From Nitratireductor kimnyeongensis (GTDB lineage Bacteria; Pseudomonadota; Alphaproteobacteria; Rhizobiales; Rhizobiaceae), in contig NZ_CP078143.1 in the NCBI RefSeq assembly GCF_019891395.1, positions 3,485,001-3,549,000 of the forward strand: DNA of 64,000 nucleotides, read 5' to 3'. The notes under the pieces were generated by a model. That model worked only from the letters and a program-made list of their open reading frames with translations, was not told where the DNA came from and made no database searches. Shown piece after piece: positions 7,908 to 17,000 of the stretch; within the stretch, counting starts at the first letter, position 1; every line of letters starts with the position of its first letter. A program made the position numbers and the translations under genes.

Positions 7908-9365
7908 ATGCTTCACAAGACAAGTCATTTCATGCGTCAGGCCAATTTCATCGATGGAGCCTGGGTCGAGGCGGATTCGGGTCAGACCATTGATGTCGTC
8001 AATCCCGCCAGCGGCCAGACGATCGGCACTGTGCCAAAGGCGGGCACGGCCGAAACCCGGCGCGCCATCCAGGCTGCCGAGGCCGCTTTTCATTCATGGA
8101 AAAAGACTTCCGCCGACCATCGTGCCAAGCTTCTGCGCAAGCTGCATGACGCGATCATGGACAATCAGGACGCACTCGCCGAACTTCTGGTCATGGAGCA
8201 GGGCAAGTCGTTTGCCGAGGCGAAGGGCGAGGTCGGCATGTCGGCCGCCTATATCCTCTGGTATGCCGAAGAAGGACGCCGGGTCTATGGCGATGTGGTG
8301 CCTTCGCCCTGGGCCGACCGGCGCATCCTGGTGACCAAGGAACCCGTCGGTGTCATCGGTGCGATCACACCGTGGAATTTTCCCTCCTCCATGCTGGCGC
8401 GCAAGCTCGGCCCAGCACTCGCCTCCGGCTGCACTGCAGTGGCCAAACCGGCTTCGCAGACCCCTTATTCCGGGCTCGCCTGGGGTGTGTTGTGCGAAGA
8501 GGCAGGGTTTCCAAAAGGTGTCGTGAACATTGTCACCGGCGCGGCATCCGAAATCGGCGATGAACTTTGCCAGAACCCGCTTGTCCGCAAGATCACGTTT
8601 ACCGGCTCCACCGAGGTCGGAAAGACGCTGATCGAAAAGACGGCGGGCACGGTGAAAAAAGTGTCCATGGAACTGGGCGGAAACGCACCTTTCCTCGTCT
8701 TCGATGACGCGGATATCGATCGCGCGGTGGAAGGTGCGATTGCGGCCAAATACCGCAACTCCGGCCAGACCTGCGTCTGCACAAACCGGTTCTTCGTGCA
8801 GGCGGGCATTTACGACACGTTTGTAGAGAAGCTCTCGGCCGCTGCCGTGAAGCTCAAAGTGGGGTCGGGCCTTGAGGAAGGAACCCAGCAGGGCCCGTTG
8901 ATCGATGAGAAGGCGGTCGAGAAGGTTGAGGAACTGATCGCCGATGCCACGGGCAAGGGGGGCAAACTGGCTGCCGGCGGCGCGCGCCATGCGCTGGGCG
9001 GGACGTTCTTTCAGCCGACCGTCATTTCCAATGCCACGCCCGACATGCGTTTCATGAAGGAAGAGATTTTCGGCCCCGTTGCGCCGGTGTTCCGGTTCGA
9101 GACGGAAGAAGAGGCCGTCAATCTCGCCAACGATACCGTGTTCGGTCTTGCCTGCTATTTCTACACCGGCGATCTGGGCCGGGCCTTCCGTGTTATGGAA
9201 GGGCTGAAATACGGGCTTGTCGGGGTGAATGAAGGCATCATCACCACGGTCGAGGCGCCGTTTGGCGGCCTCAAGGAATCGGGCCTCGGCAAGGAAGGCG
9301 GACATCAGGGCATCGAAGACTATCTCGATACAAAATATGTCTGCATCGGCGGATTGGGGCTCTAG
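7908..9365 (+). CDS. gabD: NAD(P)-dependent succinate-semialdehyde dehydrogenase (GabD type)
   Basis: A 485-residue aldehyde dehydrogenase. It has the ITPWNFP coenzyme segment, FTGSTEVGK, the general base Glu in SMELGGNAP, and the catalytic Cys in NSGQTCVCTNR. The CVC pattern, with a second Cys two residues on, is common in GabD. Length and sequence fit oxidation of succinate semialdehyde to succinate in GABA catabolism. The start ATG at 7908 follows GAGGAGAAG. No GABA transaminase is adjacent, so pathway context is weak. A second GabD-like enzyme is encoded at 31522-33006 in the ectoine cluster. Confidence 0.88.
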   Translation: MLHKTSHFMRQANFIDGAWVEADSGQTIDVVNPASGQTIGTVPKAGTAETRRAIQAAEAAFHSWKKTSADHRAKLLRKLHDAIMDNQDALAELLVMEQGKSFAEAKGEVGMSAAYILWYAEEGRRVYGDVVPSPWADRRILVTKEPVGVIGAITPWNFPSSMLARKLGPALASGCTAVAKPASQTPYSGLAWGVLCEEAGFPKGVVNIVTGAASEIGDELCQNPLVRKITFTGSTEVGKTLIEKTAGTVKKVSMELGGNAPFLVFDDADIDRAVEGAIAAKYRNSGQTCVCTNRFFVQAGIYDTFVEKLSAAAVKLKVGSGLEEGTQQGPLIDEKAVEKVEELIADATGKGGKLAAGGARHALGGTFFQPTVISNATPDMRFMKEEIFGPVAPVFRFETEEEAVNLANDTVFGLACYFYTGDLGRAFRVMEGLKYGLVGVNEGIITTVEAPFGGLKESGLGKEGGHQGIEDYLDTKYVCIGGLGL

Positions 9366-9397
9366 GGACAGGGTGCGGATTTCTCCGGAAGATCACG

Positions 9398-9505
9398 CAT
9401 TGATGCGATGAAGACCGCTGGCACGGGTGTCTGTGCGCAGCGGTCATGACCGCCTGCAATGCGCCGCCAATCCTGCAGCTTGGCGAACGTCATCCCGATC
9501 CTCGC
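9398..9505 (-). pseudogene. fragment of an IS5-family transposase C-terminus
   Basis: On the minus strand this stretch encodes FAKLQDWRRIAGGHDRCAQ followed by TPVPAVFIA. This resembles the conserved end of IS5-family transposases, in which K-L-x-DWRRI, R-YDRCA and AICIA occur in this order. No DDE catalytic part, terminal repeats or full reading frame is present, so it is a remnant. It lies in the 286-base gap between gabD and the LysR gene. The rest of that gap, 9506-9651, shows nothing I recognise. It marks an old insertion beside the LysR-SDR pair. Confidence 0.55.
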
Positions 9506-9651
9506 ACGTTGCGCGCAGGGGACATGTGCGAAGGGGACGTGTGTCTGCCCCCACTTCTGTCGTTGCCTGTGTCTTCGATGCGAATGGTCGATCTGCGGAT
9601 CAACCGCCGTGCATCTCGATGATTTGTCTTTCCGCTTCCGGTATAAAGGCG

Positions 9652-10530
9652 TCAGGTATCTTCGGCAGATCGCGCCTTTAGCCACGACATGACCTCACTC
9701 ACGGGCCCGCTGTTCTTTGCGGTTCGAGGAATGAGGACATAGAAGTCATTTCCGCTGGCCTCCCACATCTCACCAACCTCGACCAGACGACCGGCTTGAA
9801 GGTCTTGCGCCACCAGAAACCGGCTAACCAGGGCCACACCCTGACCGGCGATGGCTGCATCCACTGCGAGCGATGTCTGACTGAGGCGAAGGCCGCGAGG
9901 TGATCGGTCTTGCACGCCCAAGAACGCAAGGTAACTTGGCCACAGGTCGTGCGTATCGTGGATCTTCGACCGTTTGGACAGGGTTTCCGGATCGAGCGGA
10001 TGGCCGCCGAGGCCAGCGAGCTTTGGTGAAGCTACCGCTATCAGTGTCTGTTTGAAAAGCAATGTCACGTCCAACGATGCGCCAAATGGCGGCGATCCCT
10101 GCCGCACCGCAAGGTCGATCCCGTCGCTATGAAAGCTTGAAACTTTGTCGGTGGCCAGGATCCGTAGATCGATATCCGGGTGCGCTGCAGTGAAGTCCGG
10201 CAGGTTTGGTATCAGCCATTTTGCGGCGAAGGTTGGGGTTACGCTGACGACGACTTTATTGGGCTCCGGCTTCAACTCGGCGGTAGCCGCGCGAAGATCC
10301 GCGAAGACGCCTGCAATCCGGCTGTGAAAGCTGCGTCCGACCGAGGTGAACGCCAGGCCCTTCGGCACACGTTCGAACAGGATGACATCCAGATGAGCCT
10401 CGAGTTGGCGCACCTGTTGCGCAACGGCCCCTTGTGTGACGCCCAACTCATCGGCAGCGGCGCGGAAACTGAGGCGACGGCCTGCCGCATCAAATGCGCG
10501 CAAGCTGTTGAGAGGAGGAAGGTCAGTCAT
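9652..10530 (-). CDS. LysR-family transcriptional regulator (GcvA-like)
   Basis: A 292-residue LysR regulator. The N-terminal helix-turn-helix covers roughly residues 8-65 (LNSLRAFDAAGRRLSFRAAA, then LGVTQGAVAQQVRQLE). The effector-binding domain has the GcvA-like pattern TPTFAAKWLIPNL and DGIDLAVRQG. The start is the ATG at 10530. The gene is divergent from the SDR gene with a 97-base intergenic region, the usual arrangement when a LysR protein controls its neighbour. The inducer is unknown. Confidence 0.88.
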   Translation of the reverse strand: MTDLPPLNSLRAFDAAGRRLSFRAAADELGVTQGAVAQQVRQLEAHLDVILFERVPKGLAFTSVGRSFHSRIAGVFADLRAATAELKPEPNKVVVSVTPTFAAKWLIPNLPDFTAAHPDIDLRILATDKVSSFHSDGIDLAVRQGSPPFGASLDVTLLFKQTLIAVASPKLAGLGGHPLDPETLSKRSKIHDTHDLWPSYLAFLGVQDRSPRGLRLSQTSLAVDAAIAGQGVALVSRFLVAQDLQAGRLVEVGEMWEASGNDFYVLIPRTAKNSGPVSEVMSWLKARSAEDT

Positions 10531-10627
10531 TGAGCAATAGTAATTCTACAGGAACAAAACAGCAAACCTGAATCGAAATCGCCCCAAATCCGTGCGATCT
10601 CATTCGAAACCATTGAGGAGCTCAATC

Positions 10628-11332
10628 ATGGCAGTAGAAAAAGTGGCGTTGATAACGGCTGGGGGCAGCGGCATGGGTGCAGATGCAGCGCGAAGGTTGG
10701 CTGCAGATGGGTTCAAGGTCGGCATTCTCTCATCGTCAGGCAAGGGTGAAGCGCTCGGTGCAGAGTTGGGCGGTTTCGGGGTGACCGGTTCAAATCTTGA
10801 TGGCGAAGCCCTGTCCGCGTTGATCGAGGGTGCGAAGGATCGCTGGGGCCGTGTTGACGTATTGGTGAACTCAGCGGGCCATGGGCCGAAGGGCCCGGTT
10901 CTGGAGATCAGTGATGAGGATTGGCATCACGGCATGGAAGTCTACCTGATGAATGTGATCCGTCCGACGCGGCTGGTCACATCCCTGATGCAGGCGCAGG
11001 GTGGCGGAGCGATCATCAACATCTCGACCTTTGCAGCGTTCGAGCCCGACCCGCTCTTTCCAACATCGGGCGTCTTTCGAGCGGGGCTGGCAGCCTTCAC
11101 AAAGCTCTACTCAGATAAGTATGCGTCACAGAACATCCGCATCAACAACGTGCTTCCCGGCTTCATAGACAGTCTGCCCGAAACAGAAGATCGCAAGGCG
11201 CGTATTCCAATGGGCCGTTACGGCTACGCATCGGAAGTGTCTTCGCTGATTTCATGGCTAGCCTCTGAAGAAGGAGGCTATATGACAGGGCAGAACCTGC
11301 GCATAGACGGGGGGCTGACGCGTGCCGTCTGA
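10628..11332 (+). CDS. short-chain dehydrogenase/reductase family protein with altered active site
   Basis: A 234-residue SDR-fold protein. The N-terminal cofactor motif is AGGSGMG (TGxxxGxG type), and VNSAG stands in the NNAG position. The active-site Ser133 is present in NISTF. At the YxxxK position the sequence reads SGVFR (Ser147, Arg151), so both the catalytic Tyr and Lys are replaced; I checked this codon by codon. It may bind NAD(P) without classical SDR chemistry. The start ATG at 10628 follows GAGGAG. The gene overlaps the next by 11 bases and is divergent from the LysR gene. Confidence 0.82.
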   Translation: MAVEKVALITAGGSGMGADAARRLAADGFKVGILSSSGKGEALGAELGGFGVTGSNLDGEALSALIEGAKDRWGRVDVLVNSAGHGPKGPVLEISDEDWHHGMEVYLMNVIRPTRLVTSLMQAQGGGAIINISTFAAFEPDPLFPTSGVFRAGLAAFTKLYSDKYASQNIRINNVLPGFIDSLPETEDRKARIPMGRYGYASEVSSLISWLASEEGGYMTGQNLRIDGGLTRAV

Positions 11333-11573
11333 AACCATCGCCTGCGGGGCATCGCGTGATCGCCTTGTTTTTGCGGTCAAATGGGGCGCATCCGCCGTTC
11401 AGATCATGGGTTACACCGCGACGGGGTTTGGTTGGACACCCTGGAACCTTTATCTTTTTCTTGTCGGTGTTGTGGGATGGTTCGCCGTCGGAGCACTATG
11501 GGATGACAAGGCGTTGATGCTTGTCCATCTGGTGGCGCTTGGCGCGATGATCGCTGGAATGACGAGCAACTGA
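11322..11573 (+). CDS. small two-helix membrane protein, translationally coupled to the SDR gene
   Basis: An 83-residue protein that begins with GTG at 11322 inside the end of the SDR gene. It has two strongly hydrophobic segments, about residues 41-57 and 63-78, with the conserved-looking core GYTATGFGWTPWNLYLF before the first. The pattern (aromatic-rich loop, short DDK turn, second helix ending GMTSN) looks like a family found in other alphaproteobacteria, perhaps a DUF6552-type protein, but I recall this rather than having checked it. Function is unknown. The 11-base overlap implies translation coupled to the SDR. The 230 bases after it hold no gene I can support. Confidence 0.6.
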   Translation: MPSETIACGASRDRLVFAVKWGASAVQIMGYTATGFGWTPWNLYLFLVGVVGWFAVGALWDDKALMLVHLVALGAMIAGMTSN

Positions 11574-11806
11574 CACGCGAGAATAGTCATTCGAGGAGCG
11601 CGCAGTATTGTGTGGATTTGGGGGCGGAGCCATCATGCGGCATCGTTGAGATCAAGGGGCTTGACCTCGATCCTCAATCACGAGCACGCAGAAGCGGCAT
11701 CAACATGCCGGTTTTCCTTGACTTTTTTTTAGATGGGACAGAGTTCCTATGGCACCGGGGTGCGGCTGCGGGTTAAGTAGTGCACCTGACGAGTCGGAGG
11801 GACCAG

Positions 11807-12262
11807 ATGCCGTTTCAGGACAAAACCGGGTCGAGGCGTTTCGTGCTTGCGAGTGTCGGGCTTTTCATGGCGGTTGCCGCAATCTATGCGGCGTACCGGC
11901 TCTTCACGCCACCCGCACCCGAGATCGACGTCGCCTACAACACGGTGAGCAGGGATGGCATTTATCAGGTCATGTTCGAGACCGAAGCCCAGCCCATCCC
12001 TGTCAACGAAACCCATGATTGGGTGGTGACGATCACCACGCCTGACGGCACGCCGGTCACCGACGCCTCCCTGTCCATCGATGGCGGGATGCCGGCCCAT
12101 GGCCACGGCCTGCCGACCGAACCGCAGATGGCGGAAAATCTGGGAGATGGGCAGTACCGGGTGGAAGGACTACGCTTCAATATGGGCGGGCATTGGGAAA
12201 TCCGCATCGGAATCTCGGCCGATCCGGGGCTCGACGAGGCGGTCTTCAATCTGGAACTCTGA
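11807..12262 (+). CDS. FixH/YtkA-like membrane-anchored protein
   Basis: A 151-residue protein with one N-terminal membrane helix (about residues 10-27), then a periplasmic beta-domain of the YtkA/FixH type. The distinctive segment is GGMPAHGHGLPTEP, followed by GQYRVEGLRFNMGGHWEI, where His and Met residues may bind copper. I choose the ATG at 11807 because GGAGGGACC lies just upstream; an in-frame ATG at 11780 has no such site. It sits one base before the di-haem peroxidase gene, so the two are co-transcribed. A role in metal or redox handling for the peroxidase is inferred. Confidence 0.78.
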   Translation: MPFQDKTGSRRFVLASVGLFMAVAAIYAAYRLFTPPAPEIDVAYNTVSRDGIYQVMFETEAQPIPVNETHDWVVTITTPDGTPVTDASLSIDGGMPAHGHGLPTEPQMAENLGDGQYRVEGLRFNMGGHWEIRIGISADPGLDEAVFNLEL

Positions 12263-12263
12263 A

Positions 12264-13490
12264 ATGAAGACGGCGCGCCGCCATGTTGCAATGGGCGCGC
12301 TGTGCGGACTGCTTGCGCTATCGGCCTGCGATGCGGGTAAGCTGAGCGAAGACGAGAAGGCGAAGATCGCATCGCTTTCCATCGATGCGCTGGCTCCCGT
12401 TCCACCTGCACCGGGAAATCGCTTTTCAGACGATCCTCAGGCAGCGGATTTCGGCCGCCTGCTTTTTTTCGATGAGGGGTTGAGCGGGACCGGAACCATC
12501 TCCTGCGCCACATGCCACATTCCCGATCAGCAGTTTCAGGACGGCCGCCCGCGCGGTGTCGGATCCGATGAAACAGATCGACGCACCATGCCGCTTGAGG
12601 GGGTTGCATGGAATATCTGGCAATTCTGGGACGGCAGGCGTGACAGTCTATGGGCGCAGGCGCTCACCCCCCTCGAGGACCCGCGCGAACACGGAGGCGA
12701 CCGGACGGCATATGCGCGCCACATCGCCGAGGCGTATGCCGGAACGTATCAGCAGATTTTCGGGTCCTTGCCAGACTTTTCGCAAATGCCGGAGAATGCC
12801 AGCCCGCTTGGTACAGAGGCCGAGCGCGCAGAGTGGTCTGCGATGAAACCGGGGCAGCAGGAAGCGGTCAACCGGGTGTTTTCCAATATCGGCAAGGCGA
12901 TTGAGGCCTTCGAGCGTACGCTGGTGCCATCCGAAACCCGTTTCGACCGTTTTGCACGGGCCATTATGGCGGGGAACGAGCCAGAAGGGGACGCGGCTTT
13001 CAGCGATCTGGAGCTCGAGGGGCTGCGGCTCTTCATCGGCAAGGCCAATTGTCTCGAATGCCACAACGGCCCGCGTTTCACGGACGACCATTTTCACAAC
13101 ACGGGTGTCCCGCCTGTCGCAGGGTTGCCGGAGGATCTGGGGCGGGCGTTGGGTGTCTCTGCAGTACAAGCCGACCCGTTCAACTGTCTGGGGCGCTACA
13201 GCGACGCAGCTCCGGATGCATGTGAAGCCCTGCGCTTCATGAAGCGCGACGCGGCGGCGATGGAACGGGCCTACAAGACGCCCTCCCTGCGTGGTGTGGC
13301 GGGCCGTCCGCCCTATATGCATGCCGGGCAGATCGCCACCTTGGATGCCGTGATCGACCACTACAGCAGCGCTCCCGATGCGGCCTCGGGGCAAAGTGAA
13401 ATTCGCGGTGTGGTGTTCACGGATCGCGGGCGGCAGGCGCTGATTGCCTTCCTCAAGACACTGGATGCAACGCCCGCTAGCGATCCTTGA
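12264..13490 (+). CDS. di-haem cytochrome c peroxidase (CCP/MauG family), lipoprotein
   Basis: A 408-residue exported protein with two CXXCH haem c sites: CATCH near residue 76 and CLECH near residue 265. This is the standard layout of bacterial di-haem peroxidases. The N-terminus ends in a lipobox-like LSACD, so it is probably lipid-anchored in the periplasm. Later motifs include KTPSLRGVAGRPPYMHAG, which is typical of the family. It should reduce hydrogen peroxide with electrons from a cytochrome c, or modify a partner as MauG does. The start ATG at 12264 follows directly on the FixH-like gene. Its 3' end overlaps the convergent lrp gene by 14 bases. Confidence 0.88.
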   Translation: MKTARRHVAMGALCGLLALSACDAGKLSEDEKAKIASLSIDALAPVPPAPGNRFSDDPQAADFGRLLFFDEGLSGTGTISCATCHIPDQQFQDGRPRGVGSDETDRRTMPLEGVAWNIWQFWDGRRDSLWAQALTPLEDPREHGGDRTAYARHIAEAYAGTYQQIFGSLPDFSQMPENASPLGTEAERAEWSAMKPGQQEAVNRVFSNIGKAIEAFERTLVPSETRFDRFARAIMAGNEPEGDAAFSDLELEGLRLFIGKANCLECHNGPRFTDDHFHNTGVPPVAGLPEDLGRALGVSAVQADPFNCLGRYSDAAPDACEALRFMKRDAAAMERAYKTPSLRGVAGRPPYMHAGQIATLDAVIDHYSSAPDAASGQSEIRGVVFTDRGRQALIAFLKTLDATPASDP

Positions 13491-13929
13491 CCGTTTCCAT
13501 CGTCACGAAGGTGGAGGTGCGGGCGACGTGTGGCAGGGCGGAGATACGCTCGCCCAGCACCTTGCGATAGCTCGAAATATCGCGCGTCCGCACCTTGAGC
13601 AGGTAGTCGAAGCCGGCCGCCGTCATGTGACACTGCTCGATCTCGGGCACGGCAAGAACCGCCTTGTTGAAGGCGGCGAGGGCGGATGAGCGGGTGTCCT
13701 CCAACTCCACCTGGACAAAGGCTATGTGGCCTTCGCCGATGCGCGCACGGTCGATGATTGCCGAATAACCGCGAATATAACCTTCCTTCTCCAGACGGCG
13801 CAGACGTGCCTGAACCGGGGTTTTGGAGAGCCCCACCCGACGCGCGAGCTCGGAGATGGAAAGCCGCCCATCCTTGGTCAGGGCATCGAGAATATTGCGG
13901 TCGATACGGTCAACACGTTCTGTTGTCAT
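13477..13929 (-). CDS. putR: Lrp/AsnC-family regulator, probable PutA regulator
   Basis: A 150-residue Lrp/AsnC regulator. The N-terminal winged helix covers about residues 5-60 (LDALTKDGRLSISELARRVG and the recognition helix SKTPVQARLRRLE). The ligand-binding RAM domain follows (GFDYLLKVRTRDISSYRKVL). The start is the ATG at 13929. It is divergent from putA with 158 bases between, the standard arrangement for PutR, which activates putA in response to proline in alphaproteobacteria. The gap holds CCAT-N5-ATGG and two copies of ATATGATC, possible operator parts. Confidence 0.85.
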   Translation of the reverse strand: MTTERVDRIDRNILDALTKDGRLSISELARRVGLSKTPVQARLRRLEKEGYIRGYSAIIDRARIGEGHIAFVQVELEDTRSSALAAFNKAVLAVPEIEQCHMTAAGFDYLLKVRTRDISSYRKVLGERISALPHVARTSTFVTMETVKDR

Positions 13930-14087
13930 GTAAAATGAAGCTCTCAAAACACCATTTTAGATGGAAGGATAGTCCATATGATCTGAGAAGGGCAATAGAT
14001 TAGCCCGAACGGCCATAACCGCTGTGATATGATCGCTTCGTTGCGGCGGCAGGGACGCCGGGAGCACCAATCCACATCGAGGACATC

Positions 14088-17000
14088 ATGCAGAAGAATG
14101 CGCCGCACAACCTTCGGGAAGAAATCAGGGCTCACTACCTGGTCGATGAAGCGGAGGCGCTGCAGCGGCTGGTTGCTCTGGCAGATCTGACTTGGGAAGA
14201 CAGAGACCGGATATCTGCCAACGCAGCCGAATTGGTGCGGGCGGTGCGTTCGTCGAGCGATATGCACATGATGGAGGCGTTTCTTTCCGAATATGGCCTT
14301 TCGACCCAGGAAGGTGTGGCGCTGATGTGTCTTGCCGAGGCGCTTCTGCGCGTGCCTGACGCCGAAACCATGGACGATCTGATCCGCGACAAGATCGCGC
14401 CGCATGACTGGTCCGCTCATTCGGGTGAATCGGCATCGATCTTCGTGAATGCTTCGACCTGGGCGCTGATGCTGACGGGGCGTGTTCTCGACGATGAGGG
14501 CGACGGAGTGGAAGCGATCCTGCGCGGGCTGGTGCGCCGCATGGGCGAACCCGTGATCCGCACTGCCGTGTCGCGCGCGATGCGTGAGATGGGCGAGCAG
14601 TTCGTGCTTGGCCGAACCATCGAGGAAGCGCTGAAGCGCGGCCGCTCCATGGTGGAAAAGGGCTATACATATTCCTATGACATGCTCGGTGAGGCGGCCC
14701 GAACGGAAGCGGACGCGCAGCGCTACCACAAGGCCTACGCGGATGCCATTGCTGCACTGAAACGATATTCCAACCGCGACGATATTCGCGAGAATCCGGG
14801 CATTTCCGTCAAGCTGTCAGCGCTTCACCCACGCTATGAAGCAACGCAGAAAACGCAGATGCTGCCGGTGATGACCGAGCGGCTTAAGAGCCTCGCCCTG
14901 GCAGCGCGGGACGCACGCATGGGCCTCAACATCGATGCAGAGGAGGCGGACCGTCTCGACCTTTCGCTCGACGTGATCGAAGCGGTTCTGGCCGATGAGG
15001 ACCTTGCCGGCTGGGACGGGTTCGGTGTGGTGGTGCAGGCCTATGGTCCCCGAGCGCCATTCGTACTCGACTGGCTTTACGCACTTGCAACGCGGCTTGA
15101 CCGGCGCATCATGGTGCGGCTCGTGAAAGGTGCTTACTGGGATACGGAAATCAAGCGCGCCCAGGTGATGGGGCTCGACGGTTTCCCCGTCTTTACCCGC
15201 AAGGTCAACACGGATGTGAGCTACATTGCCTGCGCTCGCAAGCTCTTGGGGATGACGGATCGCATCTACCCGCAATTCGCCACGCACAATGCTCATACGG
15301 CGGCGGCTATTCTGGCCATGGCGCCGGACAAGTCGCTGTTCGAGTTTCAGCGTCTGCACGGGATGGGCGAAGCGTTGCACGAGACCGTGCGCAAGCGGGA
15401 AGGGACACGCTGCCGTATCTATGCGCCGGTGGGCGCACACCAGGATCTGCTCGCCTATCTGGTGCGTCGGCTTCTTGAGAATGGCGCGAATTCGTCCTTC
15501 GTGCATCAGATCGTTGACGAGGATGTGAGCGCGGAAGAAATCGCCGCCGATCCGTTCACTGGCGTGGAAGCGGCGGGACGTGCGGCCAATCCGGCCATCG
15601 AGCGCCCTTCGGAGATTTTCGGCCCGAGCCGGAAGAACGCTAGGGGCTGGGACATCACGGACCCGGTGACCATGCACAAGCTTGATGCAGCCCGCGGGGC
15701 ATATGCCGCACCGTTCCAGTGGGAGGCCCGCTCCATCACCCCTGCGAAGGGAGATGGGGGCGTGCGGAAGGTGATCAATCCGGCGCGGCTTTCCGAGACC
15801 GTGGGCACGGTGCGCGATGCCACGCGGGAACAGGCGGGGGAGGCGGTGGCCGTTGCACTGCAGGCGCAGCCCGGCTGGGCAAACACGCCGGTTTCCGAAC
15901 GGGGCAGAATTTTGCGTGATGTTGCCGATCTCTACGAAAAGCACGCGGCGGAATTCTTTGCGCTCGCCACGCGCGAGGCCGGCAAATCACTTGCCGACGG
16001 CATCGCGGAGGTGCGTGAGGCAGTGGATTTTCTGCGCTACTACGCTCGCGAGGCGGCACAGGTGGAGAAAGACACGCAGGCGCGCGGTGTTATCGTCTGC
16101 ATTTCGCCGTGGAATTTTCCGCTCGCCATCTTCACCGGCCAGATCGCAGCGGCACTCGTGACGGGCAATGCGGTCATTGCCAAGCCGGCCGAGCAGACAT
16201 CGCTGATCGCGGCCCGCGCCGTCGCTATGATGCATGAGGCGGGCGTGCCGGCTAAGGTGCTGCAACTTCTCATCGGCGATGGTCCGACGGTGGGTGGCCC
16301 CCTGACCGCAGATCCGCGCATTGCCGGCGTGTGTTTCACCGGTTCGACCGAAGTGGCGCGGCTGATCGAGCGGCAGCTTGCCGACAATGCCGGCCCTGAA
16401 GCCATGCTGATCGCGGAGACAGGCGGGCTCAACGCGATGATTGTCGATTCCACCGCGCTCCCGGAGCAAGCCGTGCGCGACATTGTCGCTTCCGCCTTCC
16501 AGAGTGCGGGACAGCGCTGCTCTGCCCTTCGCATGCTCTACGTGCAGAAGGATGTGGAACGTCGGGTTCTCGAAATGCTGAAGGGAGCCATGCAGGCGCT
16601 TGGCATTGGTGATCCGTGGGAGGTCTCGACCGATGTCGGTCCGGTGATCGACGATGAAGCGCGCGAGACGATCAGTACCTATGCTCAGGAGATGTCGGAC
16701 AAGGGGCGCTTGATTGCGGCGCTTGATGTGCCGGAGGGCGGGCGTTTCGCGGCTCCATCCGCCTTCAAGGTATCCGGGATCAGCGAACTCGAGCGCGAAA
16801 TCTTCGGGCCAATACTGCATGTGGCGACATTTGAGGCAGACGACATCGACAGGGTTATTTCCGATGTTAATGCAAAAGGTTACGGCCTGACGTTTGGGCT
16901 TCACACACGCATCGATGCCCGCGCACAGCACGTGATCGACCGCGTGCACGCCGGCAATATCTACGTGAACCGAAATCAGATCGGCGCTGTCGTCGGTTCG

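Noticed and set aside
11574-11806. FNR/FixK box upstream of the FixH-like and peroxidase genes
   Set aside because: Only TTGA-N2-TCAA was found; the TTGAT-N4-ATCAA spacing is absent.
12081-12263. Upstream extension of the di-haem peroxidase gene
   Set aside because: It overlaps the FixH-like gene and lacks a signal peptide; the ATG at 12264 gives a proper lipoprotein signal.
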